This document shows, one piece after another, positions 1 through 8,532 of a stretch of DNA of 26,645 bases; positions within the stretch are counted from its first letter, which is position 1; each line of letters starts with the position of its first letter. The DNA comes from Pseudomonadota bacterium (lineage in GTDB: Bacteria; Pseudomonadota; Gammaproteobacteria; Acidiferrobacterales; Acidiferrobacteraceae): positions 1-26,645 of the forward strand of contig JAJYPQ010000011.1 in the NCBI GenBank assembly GCA_021795255.1, written 5' to 3'. Both the position numbers and the translations under genes were made by a program. Below the pieces are notes generated by a model. That model saw nothing but the letters and a program-made list of their open reading frames with translations. It was not told the origin of the DNA and searched no databases.

Positions 1-2445
1 AAAAGGCCGCGGATTTCGCAGCAACCGGCCGCATTCCTCGGCGGATACAGGGCGCGAAAAATAATATCCTTGCAGCGCATCGCAATTCATGGCGACAAGC
101 TTGCGCACCTGACTTGCAGTCTCCGCGCCTTCAGCTACGACATGCAACGCGAAGGTATGCGCGATCTGGATGATGGTGGCCGTAACCGCCTCATCCCGCG
201 GGTCGGCCCCCAAGCGTTGCACGAATGACCGGTCGATCTTTAAGACATCAAGCGGAAAATCCCGTAGATAACCGAGAGCGCAGTAACCGGTCCCAAAGTC
301 ATCGACACTTGCGCGCACGCCTCGGCGCCGCAATTCCCGCAAGAGATCTATCGTATGCTCAAGATCCCGCATGATAACGCCCTCGGTGATCTCCACTTCC
401 AGAAATCGCGGCTCGAGCCCGGCCGCGACCAACGCACGGTCTGCAACCCCAAGCAGATCTCCATGATTAAACAATCGTGCCGAGATATTGACCGCCATGG
501 TGATATCCGACACATCGGCACGGCGCCAATCCGCAGCCTGGGTACAGGCAGTGACCAGGGCCCATTCCGTGATGGGCACAATGAGCCCGGTCTCCTCGGC
601 AACGGGAATGAATCGACTGGGAGGCACAAGCCCGACTTGCGGATCCTGCCAACGAATAAGGGCCTCGACCCCCAGAATGCGCCCGGTCCTCAAACAGACC
701 TGGGGCTGGTAATGAAGCACGAACTCTTGTTGCGCGAGCGCCCGGTGCAATGCATGCTCAGTCGCCAAGCGTTGCGTGGCATCCGCCGACATATGCGACC
801 GATAACGCGCCACCACGTCTCCGCCGTCTTCGCTTGCACGAGCCGCAGCGCTATCCGCTTGCTGCAAAAGCGTGTAGGGATCCGTGGCATCCTCCGGGTA
901 CAGCCCGATCCCCACGCTCGCCGTCAAAAATAATTCCTTTCCCCGGGCGATAGTGGGCTCAGCGATGGTAGCCCGCAAGGCCGCAGCCAAATCGCCGGCC
1001 CCTCCCACGCCCCCTACCCCCTGCACAATCACAAACTTGCTACCGCCAGTACGCGCCAGCAACCCACCATCGGCGATCCCGGCCATCAACCGGCGAGCGA
1101 TAATCTGCAGGATCTCATCGCCCGCGCCGTGGCCCAGGGTCTCGTTGATACGGTTGAACCGGTCGATTGCAATCACCACGACGGCCAGACACGCACTTTT
1201 TGCCCGCATGTCCGCAAGCCGGTCCTTAAGCTGTTCCTCCAGAAGCCAGCGGTTCGGCAGATCAGTCAGGGGGTCATGGTAAGCGAGATGCGCGAGGCGC
1301 TGTTCATGGCGCACGCGCTCGGTGATGTCGCGAAAACACCACACTCGGCCTATGATCTCCTCGCCGCGCCGCTGCGGCTGGGAATAGTATTCCAGGGTAC
1401 GTCCATCCTGTAATGTCACCGCTTGCGATCGAATCTCATCGGGGTGTTCGTAGAGCCACCGGACGGCCTCAAACAATTCCTCAGGGTCACTAAGAAGTCC
1501 TGCGATCATGGCCTTGCGTTCGTTCCACGGGCGCGTCGGCAAATCGCTCGATCCCCACAGATCGCAATACTGCCGATTGAAATCGACGATACTTTGTTGC
1601 AGATCCGTGACGACTATGGCGTCGGCCGTGGCTTCCAGGGTCGCGCGCAGAACCGATAGGGAACGCTCCAAGTCCTCGCGCATGCGCACAAGTTCGCTTA
1701 CATCACGGCCCGTGGATATAAATCCCGTGATGATCCCGGCCTCATCCTTGAGCGGTGTCAAGGTCTTTGCCTCAAAATAGCGTTCGCCGTTCTTGCGCCG
1801 ATTAGTAAAGATCGCCCGGAACTCGCGGCCCGACAACAGCGTGGACCAGAGTTTCTGGTAAAACGCCCGATCATGAGCCCCCGAGCGAAACATTGCGGGT
1901 GTGGCCCCCAGGAGCTCCGAGGCGCTGTACCCGGTCTGCTCGCTTACCGCTGGATTCACATACTCTATGTGTCCGTTGCGGTCCGTTACCATTACCGCGT
2001 CCGCAGTCTGCTCGACGACGCTTGCAAGCTTGCGTCGATCATTCTCGATAATACATCGCTGATACCGGCCCTGTGCCTCGCGAAGCTCCCGCTCTATGGC
2101 CGGAACCAGTCGCGACATATCCTCCTTTAGAATAAAATCGTGGGCCCCGGCACGCATGATCGCCGCCGCCCGGTTCTCGCCTATGGTGCCTGTGACAAGT
2201 ATCACTGGGATATCGAGTCGGCGCTCCGCGAGTACCGCCAAGACGTCAAATGGGCTCAAGCCGGGCATGGAATAATCCGACAGTATGATGTCATAGCGGT
2301 TAGCATCCAGCGCCTGGATCATGGCCGTGCGCGACGCGACGCGATCTAGGGCAAACGTCAAACCTGCCTTGGCGAGCGTGCGCCGCACCAGAGCCTCGTC
2401 ATCCTCGGCATCCTCCAAAAGTAAAATGCGAACGGGCGCGGCCAT
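1..2445 (-). CDS. Receiver-PAS-PAS-GGDEF-EAL response regulator, probable c-di-GMP phosphodiesterase (3' end beyond window)
   Basis: The frame is open from ATG at 2445 to the left edge (815 codons, no stop), so the C-terminus is missing. Domains in order: a CheY-like receiver (residues 1-120; acidic pair E11/D12, phosphoacceptor D57, T85, K107); PAS 1 (about 140-255); PAS 2 (about 262-378); GGDEF-type domain (about 388-548); EAL domain (from about 565). The cyclase signature is GGSKF at 467-471 instead of GGDEF/GGEEF, and no RxxD inhibitory site lies before it, so diguanylate cyclase activity is unlikely. The EAL side keeps EALIRW at 594-599, DDFGTGY at 715-721, an LKIDRSF motif and AEG, as expected of an active c-di-GMP phosphodiesterase. 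The start is constrained: the stop codon of the preceding regulator lies in the same frame 9 nt upstream. No good Shine-Dalgarno is visible, which suggests translational coupling. Last gene of the kinase operon. Architecture is certain; activity is inferred. Confidence 0.93.
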   Translation of the reverse strand, partial: MAAPVRILLLEDAEDDEALVRRTLAKAGLTFALDRVASRTAMIQALDANRYDIILSDYSMPGLSPFDVLAVLAERRLDIPVILVTGTIGENRAAAIMRAGAHDFILKEDMSRLVPAIERELREAQGRYQRCIIENDRRKLASVVEQTADAVMVTDRNGHIEYVNPAVSEQTGYSASELLGATPAMFRSGAHDRAFYQKLWSTLLSGREFRAIFTNRRKNGERYFEAKTLTPLKDEAGIITGFISTGRDVSELVRMREDLERSLSVLRATLEATADAIVVTDLQQSIVDFNRQYCDLWGSSDLPTRPWNERKAMIAGLLSDPEELFEAVRWLYEHPDEIRSQAVTLQDGRTLEYYSQPQRRGEEIIGRVWCFRDITERVRHEQRLAHLAYHDPLTDLPNRWLLEEQLKDRLADMRAKSACLAVVVIAIDRFNRINETLGHGAGDEILQIIARRLMAGIADGGLLARTGGSKFVIVQGVGGVGGAGDLAAALRATIAEPTIARGKELFLTASVGIGLYPEDATDPYTLLQQADSAAARASEDGGDVVARYRSHMSADATQRLATEHALHRALAQQEFVLHYQPQVCLRTGRILGVEALIRWQDPQVGLVPPSRFIPVAEETGLIVPITEWALVTACTQAADWRRADVSDITMAVNISARLFNHGDLLGVADRALVAAGLEPRFLEVEITEGVIMRDLEHTIDLLRELRRRGVRASVDDFGTGYCALGYLRDFPLDVLKIDRSFVQRLGADPRDEAVTATIIQIAHTFALHVVAEGAETASQVRKLVAMNCDALQGYYFSRPVSAEECGRLLRNPRPF

Positions 2446-2454
2446 AGTGGGAAG

Positions 2455-2898
2455 TTACATGGTCGGTGGCGGTGGGCTATTCAGGACAAGCCAGTACAAC
2501 CCCAGCTGGCGCACCGCTTCCATGAATTGCGCGAAATCGACCGGCTTACGAATGTAGCTATTGGCCCCGAGACCATAGCCTTCCACGAGATCCCGCTGCT
2601 CGCCGGACGATGTCAAAATCACGACCGGCAAAAGCTTCGTACGCGGGTCGGCTCGTAGGCGCCGTAATACGGTCAATCCGTCAATCTTCGGAAGCTTTAA
2701 ATCCAGCAGGGTCAGTATCGGCAATCTGTTGGCACCCGCCACATGGTTACTGTCATCGAACAAATACTGAAGGGCCTCGGCGCCATCGTGGGCGACAATT
2801 ACCGGGTTCGTGATATTGTTTTTCGCAAACGCCCGGCGCGTCAGCGCCTCATCGTCTGGGTTATCCTCTATGAGTAGGATACAACGTTCAGGAGTCAT
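2455..2898 (-). CDS. Single-domain response regulator (Rcp1/CheY-like)
   Basis: A 147-residue protein made of one receiver domain with no output domain. E11/D12, phosphoacceptor D66 (in LLDLKLP), T96 and K118 (in RKPV) give a complete phosphorylation site. The sequence resembles the Rcp1 type of regulator that commonly accompanies phytochrome-like and PAS-containing histidine kinases. It should accept phosphate from the kinase encoded just upstream and act by protein-protein contact or as a phosphate sink. The open frame extends upstream to 3204, but that part is the kinase gene read in another frame. The ATG at 2898 fits the family start, and gives an 11-nt overlap with the kinase stop at 2888-2890, consistent with translational coupling. 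The proline-rich tail after about residue 141 is not part of the fold. Confidence 0.93.
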   Translation of the reverse strand: MTPERCILLIEDNPDDEALTRRAFAKNNITNPVIVAHDGAEALQYLFDDSNHVAGANRLPILTLLDLKLPKIDGLTVLRRLRADPRTKLLPVVILTSSGEQRDLVEGYGLGANSYIRKPVDFAQFMEAVRQLGLYWLVLNSPPPPTM

Positions 2899-5023
2899 TG
2901 ACGTCAAGATCCTCGTTGTCTGGTATGGTAAAGGAAAAACACGCACCCTCGCCGACCGTACCCTCGGCGCGCACGTCGCCGCCGTGGCGGCGCACGATTC
3001 TTTGGACGATGGCAAGGCCGATGCCCGTTCCGTCGAAATCGCCGCTCGCGTGTAGACGCTGAAATACCCCAAACAATCGATCCGCATAGGCCATGTCAAA
3101 GCCTGCGCCGTTGTCTCGCACGAATAACAGGCGGCGACCGTCAGCCCACAGCTCACCCACCTCGATACGCGCCTCGGTCTTTTTCGAAGTGAATTTCCAG
3201 GCATTGGCCAGCAGATTGGCCACGACTTGACGCATCAAGACGGGGTCCGCACCGATCTTAAGGCCCTCCGCAATGCGCCACTTTACGCACCGTCCGGGCG
3301 CCCCGGTTTGCAGCGTCTCGGCGATATCACGCGCCATGGCTGTGATATCCACGGGCTTGCGAACGAGTTGGGCCCGCGTCACCCGCGAGAGCTGCAAAAG
3401 GTCGTCGATAAGCTGCGCCATCTTCTGGCTCGCGGCACGCACCCGCGTCAAGTAATCGCGGCCGACGGCGTCCACCTTATCAGCGTAATCCTCAAGCAGT
3501 GCCTGGCTAAATCCGTCTATGCTGCGCAGGGGGGCGCGCAGGTCATGGGACACCGAGTAACTAAAGGCCTCAAGTTCCTTGTTGGCTATATCGAGTGCCG
3601 CAACCCTCTGCTCGAGATCCTGGTTTAAAGCGGCGAGCGCACGCGCCGCCTCGCGCCGCGCAGTGACATCCTCTACAATACCGTCGAAGTAGGCCTCCCC
3701 AACCTCATCCTTGCGTACCGCGCTGATCATGGCCCAGAACTCGCGGCCCTCCAGGGTACGTAGCAAGACTTCCTGATACAAAACGTGCGCGCCCGGATCC
3801 CAGTCCTCGGAAAAGATGTCCTGATCCTTGCTGTCGGCGAACAACGTGTCGATGGGGCGCGCCAATAAGGCTACGCTGGTCGGGGCCTCGAAGAGCGCTA
3901 GCATCGCGGGGTTGACCTCAAGGAAGCGCGGTGGCGCCCCCGCCGCGATCCGAAAGACACCGACGTTGAGATTATTAACAAGGTCCCGGTAGCGGCGGCG
4001 AACGACATCAAGGGCTTCCTGAGCAGCCTTGCGCGCCGTCAAGTCCCGCGCTATCCCCACAAACCGCCTTCGTTTTCCATTAATGGCGCCTACGGAAATT
4101 TCAATTGGGATAGGCAACTCGTCCCGCCTCACCGCCGTGACCTCGCGCAGCCGCCCGATCACGTGGTGTTCGCCGGTCGCTAGATATCTTTCCAGATAAG
4201 CGCCGTGGCGGCTTCGATCAGGTTCGGCCATGAGAATACCAACGGAGCGACCACAGGCACTCTTTGCAGGCCAGCCAAACAGGACCTCGGCCGCCGGGTT
4301 GAAGGCCTCGATCACCCCTCGCTCGTCGATGACGATGATGCCATCAGGGGCTGACTCAAACAGCGTGCGATTATAAGCGATGGCATCCGTGAGCTTAACG
4401 ATCTCGGCGCGGGTTAGACGCGATAGCGGCACAAAGATCACAAGTGTCAGGGCAGCCAGCGCGCCCAGCACCAGAAAGAACTGGTCGCGCGCAAGCTCGG
4501 AAAGGTCGGTGTTATCGTGTTCGGCCAACCGCTGATAAGCAAGAACCCGCTGGTTCAGGGCTAAAGCCAACGGCCCTTCGGCCGCGGCAAGAATTGCGCG
4601 TGTGGCCGATGCGCTGGCAGGGCCTGGCACGGGGGCCGCCACGATCCGCAGCCACCCCACGAACCGCCTGATTTGCTCGGTCACTGACCGGGGCTGCGGT
4701 AAACCATCCGTGCGTAACGACGGCAAGGCGCGCCAAGCCTCCCAGATATACCGGGCCTGGTGGTCCAGAGCCATGCGCAAGACGGGCCTGCGCGTCACCG
4801 GCGCCGTCGCGACACGCACCGCAAACAAAGCCGCGCGCTGGACACGCATGCGCTCAAGCCCCGCCTCATTGATCGCGCGCGCATCCGAACGAATGGCCGT
4901 GATATGATCGGCAAGCGTCACATGAACGGCCAATACCAGTAACACAAGTATAGTGAGCGCCGCGCCGTGCGCACGGTTCATGCGTCGTAGCGCGCGCTCC
5001 GATCCCAGCCGTGTATCTCCCAT
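2888..5023 (-). CDS. Membrane-bound PAS-PAS sensor histidine kinase
   Basis: A 711-residue sensor. A first membrane segment (about residues 19-37) and a second (about 181-200) enclose a periplasmic region of roughly 140 residues. A PAS domain follows (about 220-340; begins near FESAPDG), then a second PAS (about 345-465) and a dimerisation/phosphoacceptor domain with H493 in VSHDLRAPL. The ATPase domain has an N box (NLLANAWKFT, N607), G1 (DNGAGF), an F box (LFGVFQRLH) and G2 (GTGIGLAI). The kinase core looks like that of phytochrome-type kinases, but no bilin-binding GAF domain is present. The periplasmic ligand cannot be told from sequence. It heads an operon with two receivers, the first overlapping it by 11 nt. 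The ATG at 5023 gives the longest frame; the ATG at codon 15 (4981) is a possible alternative. Confidence 0.93.
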   Translation of the reverse strand: MGDTRLGSERALRRMNRAHGAALTILVLLVLAVHVTLADHITAIRSDARAINEAGLERMRVQRAALFAVRVATAPVTRRPVLRMALDHQARYIWEAWRALPSLRTDGLPQPRSVTEQIRRFVGWLRIVAAPVPGPASASATRAILAAAEGPLALALNQRVLAYQRLAEHDNTDLSELARDQFFLVLGALAALTLVIFVPLSRLTRAEIVKLTDAIAYNRTLFESAPDGIIVIDERGVIEAFNPAAEVLFGWPAKSACGRSVGILMAEPDRSRHGAYLERYLATGEHHVIGRLREVTAVRRDELPIPIEISVGAINGKRRRFVGIARDLTARKAAQEALDVVRRRYRDLVNNLNVGVFRIAAGAPPRFLEVNPAMLALFEAPTSVALLARPIDTLFADSKDQDIFSEDWDPGAHVLYQEVLLRTLEGREFWAMISAVRKDEVGEAYFDGIVEDVTARREAARALAALNQDLEQRVAALDIANKELEAFSYSVSHDLRAPLRSIDGFSQALLEDYADKVDAVGRDYLTRVRAASQKMAQLIDDLLQLSRVTRAQLVRKPVDITAMARDIAETLQTGAPGRCVKWRIAEGLKIGADPVLMRQVVANLLANAWKFTSKKTEARIEVGELWADGRRLLFVRDNGAGFDMAYADRLFGVFQRLHASGDFDGTGIGLAIVQRIVRRHGGDVRAEGTVGEGACFSFTIPDNEDLDVNDS

Positions 5024-5081
5024 CCAGCATCCGTTTGGCCTTACACTTTTCGAGGCCTAAAGTCGGGTTATTTTGATATAA

Positions 5082-5109
5082 AGCATAGACGCCACGGTAG
5101 GGCTGTCAA
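5082..5109 (-). promoter_or_regulatory. Probable sigma-70 promoter of the kinase operon
   Basis: On the minus strand a perfect -35 TTGACA (5104-5109) is followed, after 16 nt, by TATGCT (5082-5087) as -10. Transcription would start near 5075, about 50 nt before the kinase ATG. Position and orientation fit; activity is inferred. Confidence 0.55.
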
Positions 5110-5436
5110 AGGCGCATGGTTGTGCCGGCAGAAACCTTGAGGTCCGGGGACCACCACCCTTTCGAAGCGGCCCGTCCCGGCTAGATGCCGCGCGATATGG
5201 CAGGCGAGAACACATAAAGAAGATTGGGGTATGGACTCTACCGGCCAGCCGGTGATTTGACGAAAGTGTCATTGATGGACTCTTTCCCTCGTCGCACTTT
5301 CACCGCTTCCCGGCAAGTCCATGGCCGCCTTTTGTAAGCCCGTACCGGCGGTGTCCCTTAAACGCGATGCTGATGCCGCCAAGCGGCTACAACCGCGCCG
5401 ACTGGCCGCACGGTGTCTACCAGCCGCCATTTTCCA
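5110..5436. other. Intergenic region between efflux operon and kinase operon
   Basis: About 330 nt with no convincing gene. It holds a short palindrome, ACCGGC-CA-GCCGGT (5240-5253), two copies of the 9-mer ATGGACTCT (near 5231 and 5276), and a loose inverted pair GAAAGTG/CACTTTC around 5262-5302. No GC hairpin followed by a T-run was found to end the efflux operon, so where its transcript stops is unclear. Confidence 0.5.
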
Positions 5437-8400
5437 TCAGTCCGCCGGCAACGCCTGATGGGTCATTCTCCGACGGCGCGCGCGCCCGCTTAGCGCCAAA
5501 TAGACCATGGGCGTCGTATACAGTGTCAATGCTTGCGAGACGATCAGACCGCCGATCACCGCCACGCCCAACGGTTGCCGCAGATGATGACCGGTCCCTA
5601 CCGCAATCGCCAGCGGCACGGCGCCAAGCATCGCCGCGAGCGTCGTCATCATGATGGGCCGAAAGCGCTCGCGGCAGGCGGCGCGAATCGCGGCCTCTGG
5701 CGCTAAACCATCGTTGCGTTCTGCCGCCAGCGCAAAGTCGACCAGCATAATGCCATTTTTTTTCACGATCCCCATTAAAAGAAATATGCCAATAATGGCG
5801 ATGATCGATAAAGGTATGCCGGTAATGAGCAGCGCAAGCAGTGCCCCCACACCTGCTGACGGTAACGTTGATAGGATGGTCAAGGGTTGCGTCAGGCTTT
5901 CGTAAAGAACACCCAGAACAATGTAGATCGCAGCCAGCGCTGCCAGAATAAGCAGCGGCTCGGTCGCCATGGATTCAAGAAAATACTTGGCGTTGCTCGA
6001 AAACGATACATGCACGCGCGCTGGTAGCTCCATGCCGCCAACCGCTTTTTTGATCTCGCTCACCGCCTGACCGAGCGGTACGCCACGGGCCAGGTTGAAA
6101 CTAATCGTCGCCGCCGGCATCTGATTGACATGTCGCACCGATAGTGGGGTCGTGCTGCGCGTAAAGCTCGCCAAGGCCATAAGCGGCACGGGCCCCCCCG
6201 TTCCCGGCACATAGATATGCTCAAGCTGATCGGGAGACTCCTGCAGTGCGGCGCTCACCTTCAAAATAACTTCATACTGATTGCGCGCATCATAAATCCG
6301 CGATATCTGCCGCTGCGCATACGCGTCATTCAAGGCCGCATCAATCGCCGCCACGGGCACGCCCAGGCGGGCGGCTGCCGATCGATTGATATCCACCATG
6401 ATCTGCGGTTCTGGCTGATCCTGGTCAGATGACACGTCACGCATGCCAGGCAACGTCTTTATACGTGCCTCAATCTGCCGCGATGCGGCACCGAGCCCTT
6501 TAAGCGATGGGTCCAGTACGGAAAATTGATACTGTCCATTGGCCGCGTTCGCGCCCACAAATATATCCTGCGCCACCTGCAGAAACGTCTGTATACCGAC
6601 CACGCGCGCAAGTTCTGGCCGCAGCTGTGCGATGACAGCCTGCGCCGATATGTTGCGGTCCGCGCGCGGCTTTAGACCGATAAAAAGCTTGCCGCGGTTC
6701 GGGCTTGAAAACCCGTTCACGACACCCACGCTCGAGCTCACGGTTGCCACCGCCGGATCGCGAAGCAAAATGGTAACGACCTTCTTTTGCATCGCCTCCA
6801 TGCGTTTGAATGAAACGTCCGCGCCGGCGATGGTGTTGCCGATAATAAGCCCAGTATCCTCTTGCGGCAAAAAGGCCTTCGGGATCTTCATATAAAGACC
6901 AATCGTCACGACGACAGTCATAATTGTCAGCACCAGCATCAACGATCTATGCTTAAACGCCCAGTCGAGACTGCGCATATAGGCATCTAGGCTGCGCGCG
7001 TGCATCCGTGCGAACCAGTTTGCCACGCGCGATGGCGGCGCCTGCGCGGAATCGGCCCCCATAAAATGTGCGCAAATCATCGGCGTTACCGTAAGAGACA
7101 CCAACGCCGACAAAGTTATCGCCACCGTCAACGTCATCGCAAACTCATGAAATAGCCGGCCGAGCACGCCTGGCATAAGGGTAAGCGGGATAAACACCGC
7201 GATAAGGGACAGTGTAATCGAGATCACCGTAAACCCGATCTGACTGGCGCCGGTAATGGCTGCCTGTAGTGGTGGAGTACCACGTTCGACCTGTGTCACG
7301 ATGTTCTCGATCATGACAATGGCATCGTCGACCACAAACCCGACGGAGATCGTCAACGCCAATAACGAGAAATTGTCGAGCGAAAATCCCAGCGCCCACA
7401 TGGCGGCCAACGTGCCAGCAATCGATAGCGGCACGGTAATACCGGCGGCCATAATCGCGGCGGGCCGGCGCATAAACATAGTCACAACGAGCAACACCAG
7501 CATGATAGTGATTAGCAGCGTCATCTCAATATCAGCCACACTGGCGCGGATCGTGGTGGTACGGTCCGTCAGTATGGAAAGATGAATATCCGCTGGTAGC
7601 CAGCGTTGAATCTCAGGCAGAAGACGCCTTATGTGGTCGACGGTATTGATGACATTGGCATTCGGCGTTTTAGTCACGGTCACTATAATTGCCGGACGTG
7701 TGCCATCCCAAGCGGCAAGTTCACTATTCGTTGTAGCGTTGACTACTGTGGCTACGTCCCCCAAGCGAATAAGCGCCATGTTAGTGGCCTTCAACACAAT
7801 ACGCCGATATTGTTTTGCGGAATGAAGTTGGCCATTGATGGCAAGAATACTGGTGCTGCGCGGGCCGGAAATAGTCCCCAGGGGCGCCAAATCATTGGCC
7901 GCCTGCACGGCCGCATAGACGTCGGCTGAGGTAAGGCCGGCATGCGCAAGCCGCATCGGCTCGATGCGGATACGCACCGCCGGTGACTGGGCGCCGTCTA
8001 GCTGCACCTGCGCGACCCCGGAAATTTGCGACAAACGCTGCACGAGAATCGTGTTTGCGGCGTCATACACAGTACCCAAAGTCTGGCTGTTCGATGTCAA
8101 CGCCATCGTCATAATGGGTCGCGACGCTGGGTTAAATTCCTTGTAATAGGGGCGGGCGGGAAGATTGGCGGGCAGATCCGGCAATGCCGCGTTGATGGCA
8201 GCCTGCACGGCATAGGCTGCCGTAGTGGTGTTTTCATCCGCGGAAAACAGAATAATGACGTTGCTGGAACCCGTGGAATTGACGGATAAGAGCTGTGCCA
8301 CACCGGGTATGTGGCTTAGCTGACGCTCAAGTGGCGCGGCGATCGTGCTGGCCATGGTTGCGGGGTTGGCGCCCGGCTCGTTTGCAAACACCACGAAGGC

Positions 8401-8529
8401 CGGCATTGGAATATTCGGTACGGCGGCCACCGGCAGCTGGAAATAGGCAATAATGCCCCCTAGAAGGATGCCTAGGGCAAGCAACGCGGTCCCAACCGGG
8501 CGGCGAATGAACGGCGTCGAGAACTCCAT
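5437..8529 (-). CDS. mdtC: RND multidrug efflux pump subunit, MdtC-like
   Basis: A 1030-residue inner-membrane RND transporter of full family length. The N-terminus (FIRRPVGTALL, then a first membrane helix and LPVAAVPNI) is typical of the HAE-1 class. The proton-relay aspartates D401/D402 lie in GFVVDDAIVM of the fourth membrane helix, and the tenth helix region carries GIVKKNGIMLVDFA, with RPIMMTT after it. Two large periplasmic loops are present as expected. It starts 3 nt after the stop of another RND gene of similar length, the tandem arrangement of MdtB and MdtC, which form a mixed trimer in Escherichia coli. With the adjacent fusion protein and outer-membrane factor it should export drugs, bile-salt-like compounds or metal complexes; the substrate cannot be read from the sequence. 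The B/C assignment rests on gene order and resemblance, not on alignment. Confidence 0.92.
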   Translation of the reverse strand: MEFSTPFIRRPVGTALLALGILLGGIIAYFQLPVAAVPNIPMPAFVVFANEPGANPATMASTIAAPLERQLSHIPGVAQLLSVNSTGSSNVIILFSADENTTTAAYAVQAAINAALPDLPANLPARPYYKEFNPASRPIMTMALTSNSQTLGTVYDAANTILVQRLSQISGVAQVQLDGAQSPAVRIRIEPMRLAHAGLTSADVYAAVQAANDLAPLGTISGPRSTSILAINGQLHSAKQYRRIVLKATNMALIRLGDVATVVNATTNSELAAWDGTRPAIIVTVTKTPNANVINTVDHIRRLLPEIQRWLPADIHLSILTDRTTTIRASVADIEMTLLITIMLVLLVVTMFMRRPAAIMAAGITVPLSIAGTLAAMWALGFSLDNFSLLALTISVGFVVDDAIVMIENIVTQVERGTPPLQAAITGASQIGFTVISITLSLIAVFIPLTLMPGVLGRLFHEFAMTLTVAITLSALVSLTVTPMICAHFMGADSAQAPPSRVANWFARMHARSLDAYMRSLDWAFKHRSLMLVLTIMTVVVTIGLYMKIPKAFLPQEDTGLIIGNTIAGADVSFKRMEAMQKKVVTILLRDPAVATVSSSVGVVNGFSSPNRGKLFIGLKPRADRNISAQAVIAQLRPELARVVGIQTFLQVAQDIFVGANAANGQYQFSVLDPSLKGLGAASRQIEARIKTLPGMRDVSSDQDQPEPQIMVDINRSAAARLGVPVAAIDAALNDAYAQRQISRIYDARNQYEVILKVSAALQESPDQLEHIYVPGTGGPVPLMALASFTRSTTPLSVRHVNQMPAATISFNLARGVPLGQAVSEIKKAVGGMELPARVHVSFSSNAKYFLESMATEPLLILAALAAIYIVLGVLYESLTQPLTILSTLPSAGVGALLALLITGIPLSIIAIIGIFLLMGIVKKNGIMLVDFALAAERNDGLAPEAAIRAACRERFRPIMMTTLAAMLGAVPLAIAVGTGHHLRQPLGVAVIGGLIVSQALTLYTTPMVYLALSGRARRRRMTHQALPAD

Positions 8530-8532
8530 CGC

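Noticed and set aside
355..933. A 192-codon plus-strand frame
   Set aside because: Shadow of the EAL domain coding sequence on the minus strand, where all conserved motifs read through.
2899..3204. N-terminal extension of the single-domain regulator
   Set aside because: It is the kinase ATPase domain in another frame; the receiver fold begins at the ATG at 2898.
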